Below are positions 54,734 through 63,910 of a DNA stretch of 64,000 nt, piece after piece. How positions within the stretch are numbered: the stretch's first letter is position 1; each line of letters begins with the position of its first letter. Both the position numbers and the translations under genes were made by a program. The notes below the pieces were generated by a model. That model was not told where the DNA came from. It saw only the letters and a program-made list of their open reading frames with translations, and ran no database searches. This DNA comes from Lachnospiraceae bacterium. GTDB taxonomy: Bacteria > Bacillota > Clostridia > Lachnospirales > Lachnospiraceae. The stretch lies in contig CAJTAL010000002.1 of NCBI GenBank assembly GCA_910574285.1, positions 1 through 64,000 on the forward strand. Reading direction: 5' to 3'.

Positions 54734-56416
54734 TTATGCCAGCAGCGGTTTCAGCGCCTCTGCAAGCTTATCTTTCTGTGCCTGTGCTTCCGCGAGATCC
54801 TTTCCGAGAGTTGTAAAGTAGGTCTTGATCTTTGGTTCTGTTCCGGAAGGACGTACAATAACGGTTGCGCCGCCTTCCAGGGTATAGATCAGGACGTTAG
54901 CGGACGGAAGTCCGGTCTCTTCCGGTTTTGTATAATCAACTGCCTTGACAACTTTGATACCTGCGATTTCAGACGGCGGGTTGTCTCGGAGTCCCTGCAT
55001 GATACCGGACATCTTGTCCATCCCGGTGAGTCCGGGGAATTCGAAGCTGTCTACTTTGTTCAGATAACGTCCGTATTCTGAGTAGATCTCTTCCATCCTC
55101 TGCTTCAGAGAACTTCCGATACTTCTATAATATGCCGCCATCTCGCAGATCAGCATGGAACCTATGACAGCGTCTTTGTCGCGGACATACGGGCCGGCAA
55201 GATATCCATAGCTTTCTTCAAATCCAAAGATAAAGCGGTCAACTTCTCCGTCTGCTTCGAGGCGGGCGATCTGGTCGCCGATCCACTTGAAACCTGTTAA
55301 TACATTTCGCAGTTCTACGCCGTAGTGTTCGGCTACCGCGTCTGCTAACGGCGTGGATACAATGGATTTAACCGCAACGGCGTCTTTGGGCATCGTTCCC
55401 TTCTCAATGCGCCCTGCGCAGATATAATCAAGAAGAAGTACGCCTACTTCGTTGCCGCTTACCAGTTCGTAAGAACCGTCCGGGCACTTCATGGCGATTC
55501 CGACACGGTCCGCGTCCGGATCTGTAGCCAGCATCAGGTCTGCGCCTGTCTCTTCTGCCAGCTTCAATCCCTGCTCCAGTGCGGCGAAGATCTCAGGATT
55601 CGGATAGCTGCAGGTGGTAAAGTATCCATTTGGGTATTCCTGGTCGGGTACGATGGTAATATCTGTGATACCGATATCTTTTAATACCTGCGTTACAGGA
55701 ACCAGACCGGCGCCGTTTAACGGACTGTATACTAATTTCAGGCCGGCAGTCTTGCATAAGCCCGGGCGGACCTGGCGTGATTCAATCGCTTCATACAGCG
55801 CCATCTTGCAGTCGTCTCCCACGAAACGGATCAGGCCGTTCTCAACACCTTCCGCAAATGAAATGTATTTTGCGCCGTTCAGGACGTCGGTTTTCTGGAT
55901 CTCGGCATATACGATCGCCGCCGCATCGTCTGTCATCTGGCATCCGTCTGGACCGTACGCTTTATATCCGTTATACTTGGCTGGGTTATGAGAAGCGGTT
56001 ACCATGATACCGGCATTGCATTTATAGTAGCGGGTCGCGAAGGAAAGTGCCGGTACCGGCATCAGCGCGTCATAGATCCTGACATGGATACCGTTAGCGG
56101 CAAGGACGCCTGCGGCAGTTTTGGCGAATACATCGCTTTTTAAGCGGCTGTCATAGCTGATAGCCACCGTCTGGCTGCCTCCCTGCGTCTTCACCCAATT
56201 GGCAAGCCCCTGTGTTGCCTGGCGTACCACATAGATATTCATGCGGTTCGTCCCGGCGCCTAATACTCCGCGTAAACCTGCCGTGCCGAACTTCAGCGCG
56301 ATTGCAAAGCGATCCTTAATCTCATCGTCATTTCCTGCGATTTTGGATAATTCCGGTTTCAGATCTGCGTCCATAAGATCTGCGGACATCCAACGTTCAT
56401 ATTCTTTCTGATACAT
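54734..56416 (-). CDS. pgcA: Phosphoglucomutase/phosphomannomutase
   Basis: ATG at 56416 with GGGAG eight bases upstream (a GTG at 56425 is too close to it). The 560-residue alpha-D-phosphohexomutase has the active-site Ser loop TASHNP, the metal loop DPDADRVG, the sugar loop GFEESYG and the phosphate loop RPSGTEPK. It interconverts glucose 1- and 6-phosphate, which also links it to glucose 6-phosphate made by the FrlB-type pathway. It is a single-gene unit. Confidence 0.95.
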   Translation of the reverse strand: MYQKEYERWMSADLMDADLKPELSKIAGNDDEIKDRFAIALKFGTAGLRGVLGAGTNRMNIYVVRQATQGLANWVKTQGGSQTVAISYDSRLKSDVFAKTAAGVLAANGIHVRIYDALMPVPALSFATRYYKCNAGIMVTASHNPAKYNGYKAYGPDGCQMTDDAAAIVYAEIQKTDVLNGAKYISFAEGVENGLIRFVGDDCKMALYEAIESRQVRPGLCKTAGLKLVYSPLNGAGLVPVTQVLKDIGITDITIVPDQEYPNGYFTTCSYPNPEIFAALEQGLKLAEETGADLMLATDPDADRVGIAMKCPDGSYELVSGNEVGVLLLDYICAGRIEKGTMPKDAVAVKSIVSTPLADAVAEHYGVELRNVLTGFKWIGDQIARLEADGEVDRFIFGFEESYGYLAGPYVRDKDAVIGSMLICEMAAYYRSIGSSLKQRMEEIYSEYGRYLNKVDSFEFPGLTGMDKMSGIMQGLRDNPPSEIAGIKVVKAVDYTKPEETGLPSANVLIYTLEGGATVIVRPSGTEPKIKTYFTTLGKDLAEAQAQKDKLAEALKPLLA

Positions 56417-56585
56417 TTTAACCACTCCCTAGAATTCATATTTTGATACATTAAATATACCATGTTTGGAAAAGGATGGCAAGCGCAGGTATGAAAAGTA
56501 ACGTTTGAAAGGGCGGGACAAAGGCGGAATAGCCAATTGTAAACGGATGTCCCTGAAAAAAGTTGTGATAAATCAACTAATTTTA

Positions 56586-56614
56586 TTGTAAAAAAACACG
56601 TTTTATGGTATACT
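56586..56614 (+). promoter_or_regulatory. Promoter upstream of the HD-GYP leader
   Basis: TTGTAA and TATACT with 17 bases between and a TG two bases before the -10 hexamer. Transcription should begin near 56621, giving a leader of about 220 bases. Confidence 0.6.
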
Positions 56615-56698
56615 TTCGATGAATTATAAAAAATGTGTTAAGAAGGATATGTTTAAATTGTGAGGTACACTTTTTGGCAGATATTGGGGGGAATTGTT

Positions 56699-56737
56699 GA
56701 AATAGTGTGGTATGAATACCACACTATTTTCTTTAGG
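56699..56737 (+). terminator. Intrinsic terminator within the HD-GYP leader
   Basis: AAATAGTGTGGTA pairs perfectly with TACCACACTATTT around TGAA, followed by TCTTT. It lies about 80 bases after the predicted transcript start and 108 bases before the HD-GYP start, so it could act as an attenuator. Confidence 0.7.
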
Positions 56738-56844
56738 AACCGTATAAGGACGGGCAGGATATATTATGCAGGATATTTTTGGTATATTTTAGAGGGTTAT
56801 GCGGTATTTTGAATGTTTTTGCGATGGAATTGGAGGGAAAGTGT

Positions 56845-58203
56845 ATGACGAAGGAAGAGACGAAAAAACTGACGAGAGAAACCAGGAGAGATATCGTTAA
56901 TATAGTTATGGTTGTTATCTCCTGTATCTTATATTGTCTTTTGATTTATGGTATGGTTCTGATGTTCCGTCAATTTAGTACTATGGTTTCTTCTATGAAC
57001 GATTATATCTCTTGTGTAGATGATGCCGCAGATGTTTCTGACGCCTCTGCTTTTCTTACGGATCAGGTACATCACTATGTAGTGGAGAGGGAGCCGGGGC
57101 ATTTGGAGGCTTATTTTGTAGAAGCGAATGAGACAAAGCGCAGGGAAAGCGCGTTGGAGAACCTTGAGGAATTTGCCGATAAAGAGACGATCAGCAGTAT
57201 GCAGAAAGCATTGGACTATTCGAATGAGCTTATGAAGACAGAGATCTATGCCATGCGGCTGATTGTCGAATCGAGAGGGGAAGATGTTTCTGAGTTCCCG
57301 CAGGAAGTCCAGGATGTGCGGCTTTTGGAAGAAGACCAGAAGCTGAGCAGCGAGGAAAAGGCCGGCAAGGCGGTTTCACTGGTATTTAATGAGGAATACC
57401 ATCAGGCAAGAGAGAATATAGAGGCTGGAATAGATGAGTTTCTGGATACGGTAATCGGTACGACCCGTCAAAAACAGCAGAAAAGCATAACGAATATGGG
57501 CTATATCATGATAGGACAGTCCGTGTTGTTCGGCGTGCTTATCGTGCAGAGCATTATTACAATTACTCTGATCATTATCAATAACAAGAAAAAACGTAAG
57601 GAGGACGGACTCTTTATCAATCAGATTATCCATGCGTTTGCCAAGAGTATTGATATTAAAGATAAATACACAAACGGTCATTCTATAAGGGTGGCAATGT
57701 ATGCGAAGATGATAGCGAAAAAAGCCGGTTTCCCTGAGAAAGCGGCCGAAGCGGTATACAATATCGGTCTGCTCCATGACATCGGAAAGATTACGGTTCC
57801 GGATGAGATCCTGAATAAGAACGGCCGTCTGGACGACGAAGAGTTCATCGTGATTAAGAAACATACCAGTAATGGAAGCGAGATTCTGAAGGAGATCGCA
57901 ATCGCGCCCGAGCTGGCCATAGGCGCCCAGTATCATCATGAACGTATAGACGGAGGGGGATATCCGCAGGGAAAAACAGGGGATGAGATCCCTGAGATCG
58001 CGCAGATCATCGCTGTGGCGGATACCTTTGACGCAATGTTTTCCACGAGGCCGTACCGGAAGAAGATGCCGCTTGACAAAGTGGTTGCCGAGTTAAAACG
58101 CTGCGCAGGGACACAGTTAAGCGTGGAATATGTGAGTGTATTGCTCCAGTTGATTCAGGAAGGAGCAATAGTAGAGAAGGAAGCGGTCAGTGCAATGGTA
58201 TAG
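56845..58203 (+). CDS. Membrane HD-GYP c-di-GMP phosphodiesterase
   Basis: ATG at 56845 behind GGAGGGAA. The 452-residue protein has two membrane helices (about 18-42 and 219-246) around a 175-residue outside helical sensor domain, and a cytoplasmic HD-GYP domain (HSIRVAMYAKMIAKKAGF; GLLHDIGKITVPDEIL at 309; HTSNGSEIL; QYHHERIDGGGYPQG; VADTFDAMFSTRPYRKKM). It should degrade c-di-GMP, the second messenger that commonly controls type IV pili. It is the only c-di-GMP enzyme visible near the pilus locus. Confidence 0.92.
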   Translation: MTKEETKKLTRETRRDIVNIVMVVISCILYCLLIYGMVLMFRQFSTMVSSMNDYISCVDDAADVSDASAFLTDQVHHYVVEREPGHLEAYFVEANETKRRESALENLEEFADKETISSMQKALDYSNELMKTEIYAMRLIVESRGEDVSEFPQEVQDVRLLEEDQKLSSEEKAGKAVSLVFNEEYHQARENIEAGIDEFLDTVIGTTRQKQQKSITNMGYIMIGQSVLFGVLIVQSIITITLIIINNKKKRKEDGLFINQIIHAFAKSIDIKDKYTNGHSIRVAMYAKMIAKKAGFPEKAAEAVYNIGLLHDIGKITVPDEILNKNGRLDDEEFIVIKKHTSNGSEILKEIAIAPELAIGAQYHHERIDGGGYPQGKTGDEIPEIAQIIAVADTFDAMFSTRPYRKKMPLDKVVAELKRCAGTQLSVEYVSVLLQLIQEGAIVEKEAVSAMV

Positions 58204-58258
58204 CTGAACTGAATCAGCCGTACATTCTTGAACGGGCCGCAGAATAGATAGAGGGCGC

Positions 58259-59107
58259 TTACTGATAGCGCTTTTTCAGAGAGAAACCGCGTCCTCTGAC
58301 TTCACTGACCCGGCTTACGATCATGAAGCTCTCGGGATCAATGTTGTGGATGAGCCTTTCCACCTTGGGGAGTTCCCGGTTGGAGATTACGCTCAGGACC
58401 ATGGGGGACGGGTTGTGCAGATAACCGCTTTCGGCGTTCAATATGGTGACGCCGCGGTCGATCTGTGTCAGGATGGCGTCCCGGATCTCGTCAGATTTCG
58501 TGCTGATGATTTTGACTTCTGTCCTGGCGGCGCCCATGAGCATCATCTTGTCCAGTACCAGGGTATAGATCAGCACCAGCACGACGCCGTAGAGGATATT
58601 CTCTGCCGGGCGGAACAGCGCCTGTGACAGCAGGATACATACGTCAAAGGCATACATGCTGACGGAGACAGGGATATGCAAAGTTTTGCGCAGAACCAGC
58701 GGCGGGATGTCCATGCCGCCGGTGGAAGCTCCAAAGCGGATGACAATTCCCAGCGCTATCCCGATGCCGAGTCCGGAGAAGAGCGTGCATAACAGGATGT
58801 CCTGCGTCAGTATATAGTCGCCGAGAAGCCGGTCTAACAGTTCCAGCGACAGCGGATATAGGAAGGTGCTGACCAGCGTCGTGGCAGCAAAAGCCTTGCC
58901 CAGGCAGAAGAAGCCGAGCGCCAGCATCAGAACATTAAATATCAGTACGAAAGACGAGATGGAGAAGTCAGTCAGATAGTTAACGGTCAGCGCAATTCCG
59001 GTAGTTCCGCCTGTCACCAGCCCTGCAGGCAGCAGAAAGAGCTTTACGGTCAGGGCATATAAAAAATTTCCTGTCATTACAGACAAAATGGATACGATCG
59101 TATTCAT
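58259..59107 (-). CDS. YitT-family membrane protein (DUF2179)
   Basis: The 282-residue protein has five to six membrane helices with LPAGLVTGGTTGIALTV and RFGASTGGMDI, and a DUF2179 end (DPESFMIVSRVSEVRGRGFSLKKRY). It is a paralogue of the protein at 12650-13504 but has core GC content. It lies 18 bases after the MATE gene and is probably cotranscribed. Confidence 0.9.
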   Translation of the reverse strand: MNTIVSILSVMTGNFLYALTVKLFLLPAGLVTGGTTGIALTVNYLTDFSISSFVLIFNVLMLALGFFCLGKAFAATTLVSTFLYPLSLELLDRLLGDYILTQDILLCTLFSGLGIGIALGIVIRFGASTGGMDIPPLVLRKTLHIPVSVSMYAFDVCILLSQALFRPAENILYGVVLVLIYTLVLDKMMLMGAARTEVKIISTKSDEIRDAILTQIDRGVTILNAESGYLHNPSPMVLSVISNRELPKVERLIHNIDPESFMIVSRVSEVRGRGFSLKKRYQ

Positions 59108-59125
59108 ATTATTTCCTCCGGTTTT

Positions 59126-60472
59126 TTATATTGTTTTTAAATTTCCTGAAAAGCATCTCTTGTAGTAGATCAGGAATGTCAGCGCGCTTAGCGACCAGGT
59201 GATGGGATAAGCCCAGAATATAACCCGGATCACAGGAATAAAGCGTATCGCTATGGTGATATAGCTGACCCGGAAGATACACCAGAAGACCAGCATAACG
59301 ACCATAGGGACGACGGATTTGCCCGCGCCTCTTAATATGCCGGCCATACAGTGGGAGAATGCCAGCAGGAAGAAGAAGAAAGCTTCCGTGCGGGCCTGTT
59401 CCGTGCCGACGGCGATCACTTCAGGCGTGTGATTGAAGGCCGCGATTAAGTTCGGTGCGAAGATATAGATCAATACCCCGATCAGTTCGGCGGCAATGAC
59501 CGTGCAGAAGATGCCGAATACGGCGCCTGTTCTGACCCGGTCATATTTTTTTGCGCCCAGATTCTGGCTGATGAAGGTGGTGAGAGCCAGAGAGAAGCAG
59601 GTAATCGGAAGGAAGACGAAGCCCTGGATCTTTGAATAAGCTCCGCATCCTGCGACGGCCATCTGACCGAATCCGTTTATATTGGCCTGGACGAATACAT
59701 TTGCAACAGAGATAATGGAGTTCTGAAATCCGGCCGGGAGGCCGCTGTTTAGGAGCTGTCTTAACATATCCTTATCAATCCGAAGCTCCCGCGGGGACAG
59801 CCGGAATTCTTCCGGACTGTGCAGTAACTGGCGCAGGCACAGAATCACGCTTACGAACTGCGAGATAACCGTAGCGAATGCGACGGCGCCGACGCCGAAG
59901 TGGAATCTTCCGATCAGTACCAGGTCGAGAAGGATATTGATAACGGAAGATATGATGAGATAGATCAGCGGGTGGCGGCTGTCTCCCACTGACTGCAGGA
60001 TCCCGACGAAGAAGTTATACATTACGAAAGCAAGGGAGCCGGAAAAGTAGATTCTGAAGTATGTAATGGAATTGGGCAGGACTTCTGCCGGGGTTCCCAT
60101 TAATACCAGAATCTGCGGAGCCGCGAAGACGCCGACGAAGGTCAGCCCTGCGCCGCAGATCAGACCGAAAGCAACCGTGGTATGGATGGAGCGCTTAAGC
60201 CTGCCTGTGTCCCTTGCTCCGAAGTATCTGGCGATCACAACGCCGGAGCCGATGGCGATTCCGTTGAAAAAGCCGACCATCAGAAAGATCAGGCTGCTTG
60301 ACGAACTGACGGCCGCGAGAGCGGCGTTTCCGATGAAATTGCCTACGATCAGAGAATCCGCCGTGTTATAAAGTTGTTGAAAAAGATTTCCCCAAAAAAG
60401 AGGAAACGCAAATGTAATGATGCGCTTCCCGATGGGTCCTTCTGTCATGAGTGTGGATGAAGAACCTGCCAT
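59126..60472 (-). CDS. MATE-family efflux transporter
   Basis: The 448-residue protein has twelve membrane helices in two repeats (PLFWGNLFQQLYNTADSLIVGNFIGNAALAAVSSSS; SGLPAGFQNSIISVANVFVQANINGFG). It would export drugs or metabolites using an ion gradient. Substrate not predictable. It leads the operon with the YitT gene. Confidence 0.93.
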   Translation of the reverse strand: MAGSSSTLMTEGPIGKRIITFAFPLFWGNLFQQLYNTADSLIVGNFIGNAALAAVSSSSSLIFLMVGFFNGIAIGSGVVIARYFGARDTGRLKRSIHTTVAFGLICGAGLTFVGVFAAPQILVLMGTPAEVLPNSITYFRIYFSGSLAFVMYNFFVGILQSVGDSRHPLIYLIISSVINILLDLVLIGRFHFGVGAVAFATVISQFVSVILCLRQLLHSPEEFRLSPRELRIDKDMLRQLLNSGLPAGFQNSIISVANVFVQANINGFGQMAVAGCGAYSKIQGFVFLPITCFSLALTTFISQNLGAKKYDRVRTGAVFGIFCTVIAAELIGVLIYIFAPNLIAAFNHTPEVIAVGTEQARTEAFFFFLLAFSHCMAGILRGAGKSVVPMVVMLVFWCIFRVSYITIAIRFIPVIRVIFWAYPITWSLSALTFLIYYKRCFSGNLKTI

Positions 60473-60622
60473 AGAACAATGTCCTCCTGTGTTAAATAAT
60501 ATTTATAATTCTAATATTCCTGTAAATAAAAGATAACATATAGAAGGTTTGTTGTAAAGAGATAATAAGAGAAAAAAACTCTAATATGAATTAAGATATA
60601 GAGAAAAATACATATAAATTTA

Positions 60623-60652
60623 TTGACACAAGAGAATTATTCACAATATAAT
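60623..60652 (+). promoter_or_regulatory. Promoter of the AbiL-type defence pair
   Basis: TTGACA and TATAAT, perfect hexamers with 18 bases between, in a very AT-rich stretch. The first gene starts 54 bases after the -10 box. Confidence 0.75.
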
Positions 60653-60705
60653 GAGTAGTATATAAGTATAAATAGAATAAAACAGTAGAAAGAGAGTAGA
60701 AAGAG

Positions 60706-62079
60706 ATGTTTATAGGCTTTTCGGTCAGTAATTATTTGTCATTCAAAACTGCGCAAACAATATCAATGGCAGCATCTAAAGTGACAAGACATAAGGAACA
60801 CATCTTAAATGGCAATGGAAGGAAAATATTAAAAACAGGGCTTATCTATGGCGCCAATGCAAGTGGAAAGAGTAATTTAGTTAAAGCGATTGATTTTTCA
60901 AGAAATATTATATTAGATGGTTTAGACGAAGTTGATTTAAGTAAAAAATATTTTAGAATTTGTGGTGAAAGTTATAAAACACCTGGAGTTTTCGAGTATA
61001 GGTTAATAACACATACAGGGAAAGAGTATTCTTATGGGATTGCGATATCCTATGCAGATAAAGAAATTCTTTCAGAATGGCTGATTCGTATAGAAAAAAA
61101 TGGTACAGAGACTTATATTTTTAATAGGGATATTGATGAAAATGGTATAAATTTTACGGAAAGCGAAATTAAAATTAAAGATGCTGAAGAAAAAGTAAGA
61201 TGGGAAATTTATTTGGGTGATTTTGGAGAAAGTATATCCGAGTCAATGAAGAAAAAAAGCATTTTAAGTGATATAGCTGAGAGAAGTAATGGCAGACAAG
61301 GAGTCTTTTCTGAAATTCTGGAAGTCTTTATTTGGTTTCAAAGTATGATTATAATATTTCCGACCAGTCAATACAGTGGTTTGAATCAGATGGTTGAAGA
61401 CGAACAGATCAGAAATGTTTTTTCAAAACTCTTAATATATTTTGATACTGGTATTGAATCTGTGGAATCAAAATTGGGACAAATGGAGTTTGATAAGATT
61501 TTTGAGGGGATCCCGAAGGAAGACGCTGAAAAATTAAAAGTCAGAATTACGAATGATATAGGGGATGAGTTTGTAATGTTTAAGGTAAATAGTCAGGTAT
61601 ACTCTTTGCGCAGAGATGAAGAAGGGAATATCATAACGACAAAAATGATGCAAAATCATGGTAACATGCAGGAGCTTTTTGAATATTTGGATGAATCTGA
61701 CGGAACCCAAAGGCTATTCGATCTTATTCCTTTATTTTATGAGCACAATGGAAATAGAGTTATTTTTATTGATGAGATTGACAGAAGCCTTCATACGAAC
61801 CTTACCCGAAAATTTCTTGAGTTGTTTTATGAATTGACAGAAGATGATACGAGTCAAATAATTGCAACAATGCATGATCCTTACTTACTGGATTTGGATT
61901 TAGTCAGGCAGGATGAAATTTGGTTTGTAAAAAGAAGAGAAGATCATAGCTCAAATTTATATTCATTAAATCGTTACAAAGAACGTTATGATAAGAAAAT
62001 AGACAAAGAATACTTACTGGGACGTTATGATGCTATACCGATATTTGATGAAGGGGTGTTGGAGGATATAAATGTATAA
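60706..62079 (+). CDS. AAA ATPase of an AbiL-type (RloA/RloB-like) defence pair
   Basis: The 457-residue COG1106-type ATPase starts GFSVSNYLSFKTAQTISMAA and has Walker A LIYGANASGKSNLVKAI, the signature region and Walker B NRVIFIDEIDRSLHTNLT, and the H-loop ATMHDPYLLD. Such SMC/ABC-like ATPases are the sensor part of two-gene abortive-infection systems; with a RloB partner the pair matches lactococcal AbiL (AbiLi/AbiLii). It overlaps the RloB gene by 8 bases. The pair is AT-rich against GC-richer neighbours, suggesting import. Confidence 0.85.
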   Translation: MFIGFSVSNYLSFKTAQTISMAASKVTRHKEHILNGNGRKILKTGLIYGANASGKSNLVKAIDFSRNIILDGLDEVDLSKKYFRICGESYKTPGVFEYRLITHTGKEYSYGIAISYADKEILSEWLIRIEKNGTETYIFNRDIDENGINFTESEIKIKDAEEKVRWEIYLGDFGESISESMKKKSILSDIAERSNGRQGVFSEILEVFIWFQSMIIIFPTSQYSGLNQMVEDEQIRNVFSKLLIYFDTGIESVESKLGQMEFDKIFEGIPKEDAEKLKVRITNDIGDEFVMFKVNSQVYSLRRDEEGNIITTKMMQNHGNMQELFEYLDESDGTQRLFDLIPLFYEHNGNRVIFIDEIDRSLHTNLTRKFLELFYELTEDDTSQIIATMHDPYLLDLDLVRQDEIWFVKRREDHSSNLYSLNRYKERYDKKIDKEYLLGRYDAIPIFDEGVLEDINV

Positions 62080-62944
62080 TCGTTATAGGTTAACATCAAC
62101 GGTTTATGACCGGGAAGATGAGACCCGGAAAATTATTCCGGAAAAAAGGGTATTCCTGTCTGTAGAAGGGAATGTGACAGAAAAAGAATATTTTGATGGC
62201 TTATCAAAAAATAGAGTGAAAATAGGAATTAATGCAAAAGTTGATGTAGAGATTTTACGTAGGGGGAAGAAAGATAAGAATAGTGCGCCCCAGCAGGTAA
62301 TAGAGCTATTAGAAGAATATATCAGGCTTAGAGAGCAAAACGAAGATGATATTTTACGAGAAGTATCAGATCAATTTAAGGAACAATTTTCACTGGATTT
62401 TATAAAGCAATTCCTGGAAGATCCTGATAAATTACCAAAGAAGCAGAGAAATTTGTTTGCTACTGAATTGAAGAAAATAGGCTATGATATCAATTATCGG
62501 AAATATTTAAGAAAATATAATGTTGAGCTAGATGAGTTTGCCGTATTGATCGACAGAGATATGCAGATACATTCAGAATCTAATATGCTTGAATGTATTA
62601 AGTATTGCAGGGATAATGGATATAAGTGTTATATCGCGAATCCTTGTTTTGAGTTTTGGCTGCTTATGCATTTAGCTGATATAGAAGCGGAATTTGGCGA
62701 TCAGTTAGATCTAATTAAAGAAAACAAGAAGGTTTCAGATCAGCATACTTTTGTAAGCAAGGAAGTATCAGATATAGCGCATCACGGAAAAAGCGGTATT
62801 AATTTTGCTGGAAAATATTTGCCTTATATTGATAAAGCAGTCATTCAGGCAAAAAAATTCCCTGGTGATGAAAATGAATTGGTGGATAGCATAGGGTGTA
62901 ATTTATGGAGATTGATCGAAGAACTAAAAATGTATGGAAAATAG
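62072..62944 (+). CDS. RloB-family TOPRIM-like nuclease of the defence pair
   Basis: ATG at 62072 inside the ATPase gene, with GGAGG nine bases upstream. The 290-residue protein has the RloB pattern: RVFLSVEGNVTEKEYFDGL, FAVLIDRDMQIHSESNM, CYIANPCFEFWLLMHLAD and a late GKSGINFAGKYLPYIDKA. A middle insert of 60 charged residues (EEYIRLREQNEDDILREVSD) is longer than I would expect for the family. It is presumably the toxic effector released when phage is sensed. Confidence 0.85.
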   Translation: MYNRYRLTSTVYDREDETRKIIPEKRVFLSVEGNVTEKEYFDGLSKNRVKIGINAKVDVEILRRGKKDKNSAPQQVIELLEEYIRLREQNEDDILREVSDQFKEQFSLDFIKQFLEDPDKLPKKQRNLFATELKKIGYDINYRKYLRKYNVELDEFAVLIDRDMQIHSESNMLECIKYCRDNGYKCYIANPCFEFWLLMHLADIEAEFGDQLDLIKENKKVSDQHTFVSKEVSDIAHHGKSGINFAGKYLPYIDKAVIQAKKFPGDENELVDSIGCNLWRLIEELKMYGK

Positions 62945-62965
62945 GCAATAAAGGGTGAAGGCAAG

Positions 62966-63910
62966 ATGGAGAATTTGATTTTTAGTTTAAATGCCACTGT
63001 TCCGGTATTTTTGATTATGGTACTGGGAGCATTCTTCTACAAGGTGGGATGGATAGACGACGTATTCGCATCGAAGATGAACAAGTTTGTATTTACCGTT
63101 CCTCTGCCGGTTCTGTTATTCGGTGATCTGGCGGCGGTGGATTTTGAACAGGTATGGAATTTGAAGTTTGTAGTATTTTGTTTTGCCGTGACGGTTGTCA
63201 GTATCATGATATCGGCAGGGGTTTCATGTCTGTGGAAGGACCGTTCTGTTCGGGGAGAATTTATACAGTCATCTTATCGGAGCAGCGCTGCGATCCTGGG
63301 AATTGCATTTATCCAGAATATCTATGGTACGGCAGGTATGGCGCCGCTTATGATTATCGGGAGTGTGCCGTTATATAATATTATGGCAGTGCTGGTGCTT
63401 TCGGTCTTTAAACCGGGACAGCCGTGGATTAACCGTTCGCTGATACGCCAGACCTTTAAAGGAATATTGACGAATCCGATCATCTTGGGGATTGCGGCCG
63501 GGCTGATCTGGTCGCTTCTGCGTCTTCCGATGTCGCAGATCTTAGCGAAAACGGTATCGAGCGTCGGTGGAATCGCGACGCCGCTTGGACTGATGGCGAT
63601 GGGAGCGACTTTCGATATCAGAAAAGCGTTCGCCAGGGCAAAGCCGGCAATTACGGCCGCGTTTATTAAATTAATCGGTTTTTGCGCGCTTTTTCTGCCT
63701 GCGGCGGTGAGGATTGGTTTTCGGAATGAAGAACTGGTGGCGATTCTTGTTATGCTTGGCTCGGCTACTACGGTGACCTGCTTTGTGATGGCAAAGAATA
63801 TGGGACACGAAGGAGTCCTTTCTTCGGGCGTAGTCATGCTGACCACACTATTCAGCGCGTTTACTCTGACAGGGTGGCTGTATCTGCTGCGCAGTCTGGG
63901 GCTGATATGA
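62966..63910 (+). CDS. AEC-family transporter (auxin efflux carrier / malate permease type)
   Basis: The 314-residue protein has ten membrane helices in two five-helix halves (VPVFLIMVLGAFFYKVGWID; KFVFTVPLPVLLFGDL; IATPLGLMAMGATFD; ATTVTCFVMAKNMG). AEC proteins carry organic acids or related anions. It is back at core GC content and is not functionally linked to the defence pair. Confidence 0.9.
   Translation: MENLIFSLNATVPVFLIMVLGAFFYKVGWIDDVFASKMNKFVFTVPLPVLLFGDLAAVDFEQVWNLKFVVFCFAVTVVSIMISAGVSCLWKDRSVRGEFIQSSYRSSAAILGIAFIQNIYGTAGMAPLMIIGSVPLYNIMAVLVLSVFKPGQPWINRSLIRQTFKGILTNPIILGIAAGLIWSLLRLPMSQILAKTVSSVGGIATPLGLMAMGATFDIRKAFARAKPAITAAFIKLIGFCALFLPAAVRIGFRNEELVAILVMLGSATTVTCFVMAKNMGHEGVLSSGVVMLTTLFSAFTLTGWLYLLRSLGLI

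Noticed and set aside
56660-56812. 50-codon GTG frame (starts VRYTFWQILGGIVEIV) resembling a small signal peptide gene
   Set aside because: It runs straight through the perfect terminator stem, has a badly spaced ribosome site and no processing partner gene nearby.
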